This document shows positions 9,428 through 17,888 of a stretch of 64,000 bases of DNA, piece after piece; the stretch's first letter is position 1, and each line of letters opens with the position of its first letter. A model generated the notes under the pieces. It was not told the DNA's origin, searched no databases, and saw nothing but the letters and a program-made list of their open reading frames with translations. The position numbers and the translations under genes were made by a program. The stretch covers positions 1 to 64,000 of the forward strand of contig JASGJA010000005.1 of assembly GCA_049840935.1 (NCBI GenBank). Reading direction: 5' to 3'. Origin of the DNA: Mesorhizobium_G sp049840935 (GTDB taxonomy: Bacteria; Pseudomonadota; Alphaproteobacteria; Rhizobiales; Rhizobiaceae).

Positions 9428-10715
9428 CAGTGCCTGCCGGTTCCCGCGCGAAGGGTTCCGCCAAGGGCGTGCTGTTCGCCTGCACGCTGGGCAATGCGGT
9501 CAGCGTGACACCGGCTGTCCATGCTGTGTTCGGACTTTTTCTGATTCCGTTGTCGAGGAATTCGGCTGGTCGCGTGCCAGTATTTCGGGCGTGCTCGGCA
9601 TTCTCGCGCTCGTCGGCGCGATCGCCTATCCGGTGATCGGACGCCATGTCGACCGGCAGGTGCCCGGCACCTGCTGCTGACCGGGATCTTTGGCCTTGCT
9701 GTGACGATTGCCACTCTTACCGCGGCCGGTCAGTCTTGTGCAGTTCTATGCGACCTTTACCGTGCTCTCCGTCTTCGGCGCGATGGCCGGCACGCCGATC
9801 TTCCAAAAGGTCATCGCGGACTGGTTCGACGAAAATCGTGGCACCGCGTTGGGCATCAGCGCTGGTGGCGGTTGCGGCTGGGCTCGGTGATCCTGCCGGT
9901 GCTTGCTGCGGTGCTGGTCCAGAACTGGGGCTGGCGTGCCGGCTACCTTGGTATCAGCGGCTTCATACTGGTGATCGCGTTTCCGTTGCTGGGCTGTTCC
10001 TGCGCGACCCGCCAAGGACAGTTGCCCAGGCGCGGAGGAGCGCGGACGCGACGGTCTGACGCTGGGGGAAGCTGCACGTACGCCGATCTTCTGGCTGATC
10101 CTGATCGCCCTTGCTGCGGGTGCGGGCGGGACTACGGCCGTGTTCAGCCACGTCGTGCCGATTCTGGGTGATCGCGGCTTTTCGGTCGACGACCGGAACG
10201 GCGGTGGTCAGCGTCTTTGCGCTGGTGACCTCAGGTTGGCAGATCGCCACGGGACGCATCATGGACATGCTCCAGACACCGCGGGTGGCCGTGCCGATGT
10301 ATCTGATGGCGGTGGTCGGACTGCTACTGCTCGAGACCGCCAGCGCCATACACCGTGCTCGTCGTCGGCGGGTGCGCTGCTCGGTATCGGGCTCGGCGGT
10401 CAGTTCGGTGCGCTACCCTATTTCGTCGCACGCTACTTCGGTACACGGCATTTCGGTTCGGTGATCGGTGCCATGTATTCGGCGGTAATCGCGGCGCAGG
10501 GCACGACACCGATCGTGCTCGATGCGGTATTCGATACCCGTCATTCCTATCGTCTGGCGCTGCTCGGGATAGGCGGTGCGCTGATCGCAGGTGCGCTCCT
10601 GCTGACGTTACTGCCGCGCTATGGCCGTGCCGCGATGACCGCCAACGGTCTGCTGCGTTTCGGGCCATTAAGGTGGGATGTCACCCATGAAAAGGACCGG
10701 GAAGGGGAGCGCTGA
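9412..10715 (+). CDS. MFS transporter, frameshifted
   Basis: A major facilitator superfamily protein of about 430 residues. Readable segments include the first helix with EEFGWSRASISGV, FQKVIADWFDENRGTALGIS (an MFS loop pattern common in monocarboxylate/oxalate-formate type carriers), RTPIFWLILIALA, and the late ARYFGTRHFGSVIGAMYS. Hydrophobic stretches for about 12 helices can be followed through frame changes. The ATG lies inside the end of the amidohydrolase gene, so they are coupled. As the only carrier in the cluster, it is the likely importer of the pathway substrate. Confidence 0.82.
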
Positions 10716-10717
10716 AC

Positions 10718-10935
10718 ATGGCTGACTATCCGGATCCACGATCGCCGATGCCGCTTCGTTCGGCGACCCGGGCAAAGGCACCCTATGCGGTCTGCGAAGA
10801 GGAGCGGGCGGCGATTGCCGCCGCGATCGACACCGGGGAACTGATCGATCTCGCGCTCACGCTCGGCAATATTCCGAGCCGGTCGCGCGAGGAACTCGCT
10901 GCGGCCGAGTTCGTCCATGACTGGATGGCGATTTT
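10718..10935 (+). CDS. M20-type peptidase/deacylase, N-terminal fragment
   Basis: Begins two bases after the MFS stop. The 73 residues include LALTLGNIPSRSREELAAAEFVHDWM, which matches the N-terminal helix region of ArgE/DapE/ACY1 and carbamoylase-type M20 metallohydrolases. Metal ligands would be further on and are absent: the homology stops near 10,930 and unrelated, myxobacterial-looking sequence follows. Because M20 enzymes include N-carbamoyl amino acid hydrolases, it would fit the end of a ring-degradation pathway, but this is inference from context. Confidence 0.6.
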
Positions 10936-10945
10936 GTGACGAAAG
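10925..10945. other. Probable chimeric junction (catabolic cluster / myxobacterial fragment)
   Basis: The M20 reading frame ends in mid-domain and cysteine-rich, myxobacterial-type coding sequence follows within about 140 bases. No insertion-sequence or att-like repeat is seen at the join. Confidence 0.55.
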
Positions 10946-11069
10946 TTCTCGTCGCGTGTCGCCCCCTGTCGGTTTGGTCTCGCCTGGCTCAGGCTGGCAC
11001 GCCGCAGCCGGCTGCCGCGTGGGGAATGGCGGAAGGCATGGCCCGGAGCGCTCTTGTTGTTCTCGATCC

Positions 11070-11839
11070 ATGCGTTCGCCGTCGCGCGTGTTCTCCGCAC
11101 GACATTTCGTTGCGGCATCTCTCGGCGCTCGTCGCCTTGGGCAGCGTGGCGTGCGCGGGAGATCTCTGCGGGGCCGGATGGGACCGACGGAGGCGCCGAC
11201 GGAGAGCCTGGCAACGGCTCCGCGCTCTCTCCGGGCGACTCCGACGAGGGGTTCGCCCCCGGTTGTCCGTCATCGCAGCCCCAACCGGGGTCTAGCTGCA
11301 GCGGCACCCATTCGTGCGAGTATGGACCGATCGCTTGCCCGACCTTGGCGGAGTGCAACGTTGCGGTGATCACCCCGGGGCAGGCGAACGCGTGGCTCGT
11401 CAGCGTCGAGAGCGGCGCTTGCGCGCAGCAGTCGCCGAGGTGCCCGGCCGCCTTCAGTGCGCTTCCGCACGGCACCCATGCGCCGACCTGAGACTGGATC
11501 AGTGCTCGTATCCGGAGGGCCGATGCGAGTGCGCGCACTGCTCAATCGACGGAGACGTCGGGTCTCCAGTGGGTATGCCAACCGTGGCCCGAGCCCGGCG
11601 GCTGCCCCTATCCCAGGCCGCGTATGGGGACCGCGTGCGACACTTCACTCGAAGGAAAATCCTGCGCGTACGGGAGCACCATGTGTTTGCCCGAGGTTGA
11701 CTTCGGGCTGAGCATGCGGTGCACGGCCGGCGTGTGGGCGGAGATCCCGAGAGAGAATCTCTGCCCGCCCGACTATCCGCTGTGCACGACGCCCGCCGAC
11801 CTCCTTCCCCCCGCGCCGCCCTCCTCTGCGGGTGACTAA
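11070..11839 (+). CDS. Cysteine-rich secreted lipoprotein, frameshifted
   Basis: Translation in corrected frames gives an Arg-rich start (MRSPSRVFSARHFV), a hydrophobic stretch ending in the lipobox-like LGSVAC, a Gly/Asp/Ser-rich linker (GTDGGADGEPGNGS), then a Cys-rich body. Cys repeats include GCPSSQPQPGSSC, CEYGPIACPTLAEC, DQCSYPEGRCEC, GCPYPRPRMGTAC and KSCAYGSTMC. These repeated C-x-Y-G-x-x-x-C modules recall extracellular proteins of Polyangia. Indels occur near 11,110, 11,485 and 11,575. The stop at 11,837-11,839 is firm; the start is tentative. Function unknown; surface exposure is inferred from the lipobox. Confidence 0.6.
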
Positions 11840-12084
11840 TAAGGCCGATTCTCGTTCTGCCTCCAGGGGCTCGATGGCGCCGCCACGCTGCCGAAGCCGG
11901 GAGTGCGCCGGAATCCGCGCCTCAGATATTTGTCACCGAAAGAGGGCACGCGTCACGACCGCGGGGCGAAGCAAGATGGCATGAGCGCGCACGACGCTCT
12001 TTTTGATCGGGTCTCTCACCGTTGGCGTACCGTCAAGTGCCTCACGGGAGGGCATCTTTGCGAGACGACTACCGGACTACGTCC
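11840..12084. other. Intergenic, 245 bases
   Basis: Between two myxobacterial-type lipoprotein genes. No hairpin with a T-run, no repeat and no convincing small gene is visible. Confidence 0.4.
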
Positions 12085-12757
12085 ATGGCCGAAAACAAAG
12101 GATGCCAACGGCGACGGCGCCCCGTGGTCACCCCAATCGCGACGTCACTGCTCATAATCCTGCTCGTGGCATGCGTCGGACCGCGACCCAAAGTCCGCAC
12201 GACAAAGATTCGTCGCAGTCACCCTTCACGATGCGATCGTGGCGCCGACGAAGCGTGACGGCACGTCCTGGGATTGGACGGCGAACGACGTGGACGCCAA
12301 GACACAGTCTCAGGTCGCGAATGCCATCGACGCGGCCCTGGCAATGACCAGCGCTCAGGCAGCCTACGCGCGGCTCGTCTTGATTCTCGCCGGGCCCTTC
12401 ACGAAACCGCTCGCGAAGCCTGACGTCTTCGGCTGGGTCGATCTCTCGTGTGCTGCTGACTGTCCTGGTCGCGCCTTCGAGCGTGAGTTCCTGCGCTCTC
12501 AGCAAGATACCTTTACGCCTCTCTTCGAAAGCATGCCTGCTTGGCACCACGTGCCATTGGGGCCGCAGACACGTTTGACGATTAGGCTCTACGATGAAGA
12601 TTTGGTGTACGACGATCCCATCGGCGATGTCGTTCTGACCGCTGACGACCTCGCCCAGGTAGTCGCGAATGGAGGAAACGTTCCAGTCCGCGTATCGAGT
12701 CAGGGCGCAGGTCAAGTGCTCTTCATTGGGATCTCTGCCGCGGATGAGGGCGACTGA
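12085..12757 (+). CDS. Putative lipoprotein with C2-like domain, frameshifted
   Basis: The ATG at 12,085 gives MAENKGCQRRRRPVVTP followed by a hydrophobic run with lipobox-like ILLVAC, so a lipidated cysteine near residue 31 is likely. A one-base shift near 12,215 leads into an uninterrupted frame to TGA at 12,757: VAPTKRDGTSWDW, then a region with the C2-like pattern TRLTIRLYDEDLVYDDPIGDVVL. In C2 domains Asp-rich loops of this kind bind Ca2+ or phospholipid. Lipoproteins of this layout occur in myxobacteria. Nothing in the surrounding sequence suggests a pathway. Confidence 0.6.
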
Positions 12758-12894
12758 GCGCTGCGGGTCTTGTATCTGGCGATTAGCCCTGCCAGCCCAG
12801 TCGCCGGGTTAACCTCCCTCGCCCCAAAAGGGTCGAACGTGACAAGATCACGTTCGATTGATATCCTAGCAAGTACGAACGGGAGCGAAGAGCA

Positions 12895-13113
12895 ATGGCT
12901 AATGTCTATGTGGAGGCTCGCCCGAAGGGCCGCCCGGAAGGTAGCGCCATCACCGATTATGTCGTTGAGGACCATGCCGATCATGAGCTCGGCAAATTCG
13001 AGACGCAGAAGGATGCAATTGATTGGGCGAAACGACAGGGGTACGCGCCTCTTGTCGCGCGCGTTCGCCACCTGAACGACAAGAAGAAGCCAGATCATTG
13101 GCGTTCAGTCTGA
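12895..13113 (+). CDS. Small conserved protein, DUF2188-like
   Basis: An intact 72-residue frame, in contrast to its neighbours. MANVYVEARPKG starts it, a repeat-like strand/helix pattern (YVVEDHADHELGKFETQKDAIDWAKRQGY) follows, and VRHLNDKKKPDHWR ends it. Proteins of this size and pattern are common in Hyphomicrobiales and other Proteobacteria and resemble the DUF2188 fold. The reading frame is preceded by a GGGAGCGAAGAGCA ribosome-binding region and, further up, an inverted repeat around GATCACGTTCGAT. No function is known. Its presence between two myxobacterial-type fragments suggests another short spliced segment (about 12,770-13,130). Confidence 0.7.
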   Translation: MANVYVEARPKGRPEGSAITDYVVEDHADHELGKFETQKDAIDWAKRQGYAPLVARVRHLNDKKKPDHWRSV

Positions 13114-13288
13114 CAAACCGAAGCATGTCTCCTCCGCACAGGGCTGAGCGCTCGAGCGCACCCAATGAACTTGCGCGAGGAGCTGGGTTCGCTGCAGCGG
13201 CGGGCAAGCAGGTAAGTCGCGGCCGCCGGCCGGCCGCCCTTCTCGTCGCGGCCGAACTCGTATGTGTGTGGTCATCCGTGAGGCTGCT

Positions 13289-13865
13289 TCAAAACTTCAG
13301 TCCCACCTGCACGTGTGCGGTGACCGTCTTGTGCTCGAACCCGATGTCGCTCGTCAGCAAGTCCGGGATCGTGAGCCATCCCGCGTCGCCGCCGACGAAC
13401 CATGAGCCGAGGCCGACGAGGACCGCGACGCTTGGTTCGAAATAGATTGGAGTGCGTCGACTCCGAGGGGTAGCCGGCTGTCCCGAACGCCAGGGACGCG
13501 TTGCCGAGGCCGAGCTGGGGGCGGATCGTGAGCACGCCGTCTGCGAGCTTGAAACCGTAGCCCACCTCGACGCCGTAGAGCAGCGCGTGGACCGTGTCGG
13601 TGTAGATCCCGCGCTGGACGTCGGTGCCGAGGTAGTCGATGGCGCTCAAGCCGCCATAGAAGCCGGCGAACTCGACGCCGGCGCGTCCGCCAAAGCCCAA
13701 GCCAAGCGTCGGTGTGAGGCCGCCACTGATGTGCGCCGGAGCCACGCCGCCCCGGGCCGCGACCTCGACCGAGACGGGGCCGAGGGCGTAAGCGTCGCCT
13801 GCGCCAGCAAGGCTGACGGCGCCGACAGTCACGAGGAACGACGCGAATGGCAAGCGAGGCTTCAT
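13289..13865 (-). CDS. Outer-membrane beta-barrel-type protein, frameshifted
   Basis: ATG at 13,865 gives a clean Sec signal peptide (MKPRLPFASFLVTVGAVSLAGAGDAYA). It is followed by alternating aromatic/small-residue strands typical of 8-10 strand barrels: GGRAGVEFAGFYGGLSAIDY, YGVEVGYGFKLADGVLTIRPQLGLG. After a one-base shift near 13,440 the last strands read FVGGDAGWLTIPDLL and end in HVQVGLKF then TGA; a terminal Phe is the usual barrel C-terminal signal. Length about 190 residues. Divergent from the Ser/Thr kinase gene. Function is unknown beyond a likely outer-membrane location. Confidence 0.72.
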
Positions 13866-14212
13866 GCCGCTTGGTCTAGGCCGGGACCGCTCGAGCGGCA
13901 TGTCCTCCGCACGTAGCTCGGACCGCGCCGTCATAGGGCTCGGACCCGAACATCGCGACGGACCGCGATGTGTCGGAAGTCCCCGGCCCACGTCGCACGG
14001 ACGTCGCGAGTGGCCCGGGCGCGGGGCATTGCGAGGATCGCTCGCGGGGGCGTCAGCCTCCTTCTCGCGCCGCCGCCGCACCGATGCCGCGAAGTTGATG
14101 GGCCCGTACAGCAGTGGGCGGGATGGCAGGACACGAAACGTAAGCGAGAGCCGCTGGATAGCGCGGCCATCGGCCGGGTACGCCGATTGCTCGCCTGGAC
14201 CGCGCTCGACGC
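13866..14212. other. Divergent intergenic region, 347 bases
   Basis: Lies between the barrel-protein start (minus) and the kinase start (plus), so it should hold both promoters. It is very GC-rich. Open frames exist on both strands but have no recognisable protein character. Nothing specific is seen. Confidence 0.4.
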
Positions 14213-14803
14213 ATGGATACGCCTCCGACAAAACCCGGGCGCATCATTGGCGGCCGCTACCAGGTCGTTCGCCGTCTCGATGGGGGCGGGATGGGCGACA
14301 TCCTCGTCGCCATGCACACGGTCCTCGAGCAACCCGTCGCGATCAAGATCCTGAAGCGGGAGTTCGCGACCCATCCGCGGCACACCGCACGCTTCCTTCG
14401 CGAGGCGCGCGCCGCTGCCCGGATCGAGAGCGAGCACGTCGTGCGCGTGCGCGACATGGGGGTTCGACGACGAGAACGAGTGCCTGTTCATCGTCATGGA
14501 CCTGCTCCAAGGTGAGGACCTCGCTACGCTCCTTTCGGCGCGTGGCGCGCTCTCGATCCATCAAGCCGTCGACTTCGTCGTTCAAGCGTGCGCCGGCGTC
14601 TCGGAAGCGCACCGCGTCGGCGTCGTGCACCGGGACATAAAGCCGGCGAACCTCGTCGTCGCACGACGCCCCGACGGGAGCCGGATCGTAAAGGTGATCG
14701 ACTTCGGAATCGCGAAGCTCTCGGCGGTCGGTCGGGCGGAGATCTCGGTCACCACGACCTCTCTCGTGGGGACGCCGATCTACATGGCGCCGGAGTTCCT
14801 TCA
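14213..14803 (+). CDS. Ser/Thr protein kinase catalytic domain, truncated and frameshifted
   Basis: A Hanks-type (PknB-like) kinase. Ordered motifs: GGRYQVVRRLDGGGMGDILVA (Gly-rich loop), VAIKILKRE (ATP-anchoring Lys), FLREARAAARI (Glu of helix C), then after a one-base shift near 14,475 ENECLFIVMDLLQGEDL, VVHRDIKPANLVV (catalytic loop HRDxKxxN), VIDFGIAKL (DFG) and LVGTPIYMAPE (activation segment end). It breaks off right after APE, at the join to pheT, so the last third of the kinase domain and any C-terminal sensor or membrane region are missing. Such kinases are abundant in Myxococcota, consistent with this fragment. Confidence 0.88.
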
Positions 14804-14815
14804 GCGTGCCGAGGC
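14790..14815. other. Probable chimeric junction (kinase / pheT)
   Basis: A plus-strand kinase cut after its APE motif meets the minus-strand pheT cut in mid-gene within about 20 bases. From here rightwards the sequence is continuous alphaproteobacterial chromosome with far fewer indels. Confidence 0.75.
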
Positions 14816-15363
14816 CAGACGCCGCAAGGTCGCGCGCGATGCCATGAATGCTCGTGGCGTCGGGGCGATTTGGCGTCAGATTGATCTCGATGACGGGATC
14901 ATCGAGATGCGCATAGGTCGCGAAGCTGGTGCCGACCGGAGCGTCAGCGGGCAGTTCGATGATGCCGTTGTGCTCGTCGGACAGTTGCAGTTCGCGCTCG
15001 GAGCACATCATGCCCCGGCTCTCAACGCCGCGAATTTTGCCGACACCGAGCGTGACGTCGATGCCTGGAACGTAAGGTGCCGGGGGCAGCGAATGCTCCA
15101 ACGAGGCCAGCGCGCGCATTCGGGGCGCCGCAGACGACCTGAACAGGCGTGCCGCTGCCGGTATCGACGGTCAGCACCTGCAGCTTGTCAGCGTCCGGAT
15201 GCCGTTCGGCAGTGAGCACCTTCGCAATGACGAATGGCGTCAGAGCGGCCTTGTCGTCAACATGCTCGACTTCAAGGCCGATAGAGGTCAGCCGCTCGAC
15301 GATTTCGCCAAGCGTGGCGTCAGTTTCCAGATGGTCTTTCAGCCAGGAAAGGGTGAGTTTCAT
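14804..15363 (-). CDS. pheT: Phenylalanine-tRNA ligase beta subunit, N-terminal fragment, frameshifted
   Basis: PheT is the beta chain of the (alpha-beta)2 phenylalanyl-tRNA synthetase. The start MKLTLSWLKDHLETD, the EMAP/tRNA-binding-like domain (VLTAERHPDADKLQVLTVD, VCGAPNARAGLVGAFA) and then GIDVTLGVGKIRGVESRGMMCSERELQLSDEH and INLTPNRPDATSIHGIARDLAA are all standard. A single extra T near 15,097 (in ACCTTACG) shifts the frame between the two halves. The gene is cut at about 14,804 after roughly 185 of the expected about 800 residues. It lies 29 bases downstream of pheS and would be cotranscribed with it. Confidence 0.93.
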
Positions 15364-15392
15364 GTGTCGTTACCCGTGTTTCGGCTGTGGGA

Positions 15393-16478
15393 TCAGGCGG
15401 TGAGGCCAGCGAAGAGCGTGGGCATGTCGAGCGGGCGGAAGCCGTAATGCGAGAGCCAGCGCACATCCGCATCGAAGAAGGCGCGGAGGTCGGGCATGCC
15501 GTATTTCAGCATGGCGATGCGATCGATACCCATGCCCCATGCGAAGCCCTGATACTCGTTGGGGTCGAGCCCGCCCGCGCGCAGGACGTTCGGATGGACC
15601 ATGCCGCAGCCGAGAATTTCCATCCAGTCATTGCCCTCGCCGAAGCGAACCTCGCCCGGACGTGAGCGGTCGCACTGAATGTCGACCTCAAGGCTCGGCT
15701 CCGTGAACGGGAAGAAGCTCGGACGGAAACGCATTTTCAGGCTCGGCACCTCAAAGAATGCTTTGCAGAATTCTTCCAGCACCCAGCGCATATTGGCGAC
15801 GTTGGCTGTCTTGTCGATCACCAGACCTTCAAGCTGATGGAACATGGGCGTGTGCGTGGCGTCGGAATCCATGCGGTAGGTCTTGCCGGGGATCACGATG
15901 CGGATCGGCGGCTTTTGCGCCTCCATCGTATGTATCTGCACGGGCGAGGTGTGCGTGCGCAAAAGCTTGCGTTCGCCTTTCTCATCCGCATTGAAGAAGA
16001 ACGTGTCGTGCATCTCGCGCGCCGGATGGCCGTCCGGGAAATTCAGCGCGGTGAAATTGTAATAGTCGGTTTCGATATCCGGGCCTTCGGCAACCGCGAA
16101 ACCCATGTCGCCGAAGATCGCGGTGATTTCGTCAATGACCTGACTGATGGGATGGATGCGCCCGCGCTCGGACGGCGACTGGCGCACCGGCAGGGTGACG
16201 TCCACACGCTCGGCTGCAAGACGCACCGCGATTGCCGCGTCCTTGAGTTCGCTCTTGCGCGCGGCAAGCGCTTCCGTGACGCGGTTCTTCAAGCCGTTAA
16301 TGGCTGGCCCTTGCACCTGACGGTCCTCGGCGGACATGCCCCCAAGCGTCTTGAGCAATTCGGAAACGGAGCCTTTCTTACCGAGCGCCGCAACGCGCAC
16401 CGCCTCGATGGATGGCTCGTCAGCGGCCGCAGCGATGGCGTGCATCAGTTCGTTTTCGATCCGGCTTAATTCGGTCAT
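15393..16478 (-). CDS. pheS: Phenylalanine-tRNA ligase alpha subunit
   Basis: The 361-residue catalytic chain of phenylalanyl-tRNA synthetase, which attaches Phe to tRNA-Phe. An N-terminal coiled-coil (about residues 1-90) is followed by the class II core: GHPAREMHDTFF, LLRTHTSP (motif 2 region), YRMDSDATHTPMFHQLEG, FPFTEPSLEVD, and motif 3 GFAWGMGIDRIAMLKYG near the end. All are intact. Start and length are usual for the alphaproteobacterial enzyme. Its ATG overlaps the stop of the upstream kinase-like gene by four bases (ATGA), and pheT follows. Transcription probably begins upstream of the kinase-like gene. Confidence 0.96.
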   Translation of the reverse strand: MTELSRIENELMHAIAAAADEPSIEAVRVAALGKKGSVSELLKTLGGMSAEDRQVQGPAINGLKNRVTEALAARKSELKDAAIAVRLAAERVDVTLPVRQSPSERGRIHPISQVIDEITAIFGDMGFAVAEGPDIETDYYNFTALNFPDGHPAREMHDTFFFNADEKGERKLLRTHTSPVQIHTMEAQKPPIRIVIPGKTYRMDSDATHTPMFHQLEGLVIDKTANVANMRWVLEEFCKAFFEVPSLKMRFRPSFFPFTEPSLEVDIQCDRSRPGEVRFGEGNDWMEILGCGMVHPNVLRAGGLDPNEYQGFAWGMGIDRIAMLKYGMPDLRAFFDADVRWLSHYGFRPLDMPTLFAGLTA

Positions 16479-17365
16479 CGCGTGGCCTTCGGTTTTTGCC
16501 CGGAAAGCGTTTCGGGCAGAGTGGTTTTCGTGTTGGCGCCAGCATCCGGCGACAATACGGAGTTGAGGAAAGCGCTCGCCTTGTAAAGGCGGCGCCCATC
16601 GCCGCCAAGCCCTATCGGCTCGACAAGGCCAAGTGCGGAATGCATGAGCGAAAAGACACCACGCAGCGATGCCAGATGCGGCAAGACATCGGCTGGCGCG
16701 TCAGCGCGATAGGATTCAAAAGCGCGCAGGCTGGTGTTTTCATCCAGCGCCTGCCCGCAAATTTGTAGGAACAGCAGGAACACGTCGCGCGCCTGCGCAT
16801 CTGCCAGCGGCATGGCTTGCTCAGGCGCTTCTTCGAAATCGAGAAAGCCGATGCGTTCGCCTTCCAAGATCATGTCGCGCGGATGCGGACGACCGTGGCA
16901 CAGACCTGCCTGATGAGCGGCAGCCAGCGTCGTTGCGGTTTGCACCAGCAGGTCGTCGTGAGCTTGCGCGTCGGCTACGCGCAAGCGATTCAACTCGGCC
17001 TGAACAATGGGCTCGGCATTGCTCAACACCAGAATGCTGCCCTGCGTAAAAAGCACATGCGCGGCGGGAAAGCCTGCTGCTCGAAAAGCGCCGGTTTTCG
17101 CAGCTTCACGCGCTACCATTTCAGTTGGCGTGATGATTCGCGAGGAACGCAGAGCCGCCCAAGGAATGAGCGGCGACACCCAGGCATGAAGGCGCTTGAA
17201 GAAGGGAACGCCTTCCGCGCCCATGCGCTTGATCCAGACGGTGCGACCATCGACGACCGCCGAACTGACGCGGCGTGATTGCCCGGCGACGAGCAGGCGC
17301 AGCAATTCCTCCAACCCCTTCGGGCTGAGTTGAGCCGGTTCGCCTTTTTGTTGCGTTGCGATCAT
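16475..17365 (-). CDS. Kinase-fold protein (BUD32/LPS-kinase-like) coupled to pheS
   Basis: A 296-residue protein with a remnant protein-kinase fold. GRTVWIKRMG could hold the ATP Lys, TPTEMVAREAAKTGAFRAAGF resembles helix C, LCHGRPHPRDMILEGERIGFLDFEE corresponds to the catalytic loop and DFG region (Arg in place of the usual Asp of HxD, so activity is uncertain), and the C-terminus is helical. Similar genes sit beside pheS in related Hyphomicrobiales and are often annotated as lipopolysaccharide kinase or Ser/Thr phosphatase-like; no role is proven. The stop overlaps the pheS start (ATGA). The gene begins just downstream of the rplT terminator, so it has its own promoter or relies on read-through. 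Confidence 0.7.
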   Translation of the reverse strand: MIATQQKGEPAQLSPKGLEELLRLLVAGQSRRVSSAVVDGRTVWIKRMGAEGVPFFKRLHAWVSPLIPWAALRSSRIITPTEMVAREAAKTGAFRAAGFPAAHVLFTQGSILVLSNAEPIVQAELNRLRVADAQAHDDLLVQTATTLAAAHQAGLCHGRPHPRDMILEGERIGFLDFEEAPEQAMPLADAQARDVFLLFLQICGQALDENTSLRAFESYRADAPADVLPHLASLRGVFSLMHSALGLVEPIGLGGDGRRLYKASAFLNSVLSPDAGANTKTTLPETLSGQKPKATR

Positions 17366-17370
17366 CTCAT

Positions 17371-17405
17371 CAAAAAACCCGCGCCGGCGAAGCCAGCGCG
17401 GGTTT
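17371..17405 (-). terminator. Rho-independent terminator after rplT
   Basis: On the minus strand a 10-base-pair stem (AAACCCGCGC paired with GCGCGGGTTT) with a short loop is followed by TTTTTTG. It lies 39 bases beyond the rplT stop. Confidence 0.85.
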
Positions 17406-17443
17406 CCCAGATTCAGTTTTGCAGAAGCTTGGGAAGCGCTGGT

Positions 17444-17846
17444 TTAAGCTACAGCGCTTTCAAAAGCATTCGGCGTGGTGTTCTTGAGGTATTCGAGCGC
17501 CTTCTTCGCCTGCGCGACGAGAGCGGCGAATGCCTGCGGCTCGTGGATAGCCATATCGGACAGAACCTTGCGGTCGACTCTCGATGCCAGCCTTGTTCAA
17601 ACCGTCGATGAAGCGGCCATAGGTCAGGCCATGCTCGCGGACGGCTGCATTGATGCGCTGTACCCACAGAGCGCGGAAATTGCGCTTGCGATTTTTGCGG
17701 TCGCGATAAGCATATTGCAGCGACTTCTCAACTGCCTGCTTTGCGATGCGGATGGTGTTCTTGCGACGGCCGTAAAAACCTTTGGCGGCTTTCAGGACCT
17801 TCTTGTGCTTGGCGTGCGAGGTAACGCCTCTCTTTACGCGTGCCAT
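17444..17846 (-). CDS. rplT: Large ribosomal subunit protein bL20, one-base frameshift
   Basis: bL20 is a 23S rRNA-binding assembly protein. The first 88 or so residues are canonical (MARVKRGVTSHAKHKKVLK, GRRKNTIRIAKQAVEKS, RDRKNRKRNFRALWVQRINAA, GLTYGRFIDGLNKAGIE). The frame then goes wrong. Removing one A near 17,580 (GAGAGTCGAC to GAGGTCGAC) restores VDRKVLSDMAIHEPQAF, LVAQAKKALEYLKN and an end ESAVA then TAA at 17,444, giving the normal length of about 134 residues. As the gene is essential or nearly so, a sequence error is more likely than a true mutation. It follows rpmI by 42 bases and ends at a strong terminator. Confidence 0.94.
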
Positions 17847-17888
17847 ATCATGATCTCCTTAAATTCGCTCTGATCGTTCGGTCCGGTC

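Noticed and set aside
17560..17600. Programmed frameshift in rplT
   Set aside because: No slippery heptamer or downstream structure typical of such sites is seen, and bL20 is not known to use one; several other genes nearby show the same kind of one-base error.
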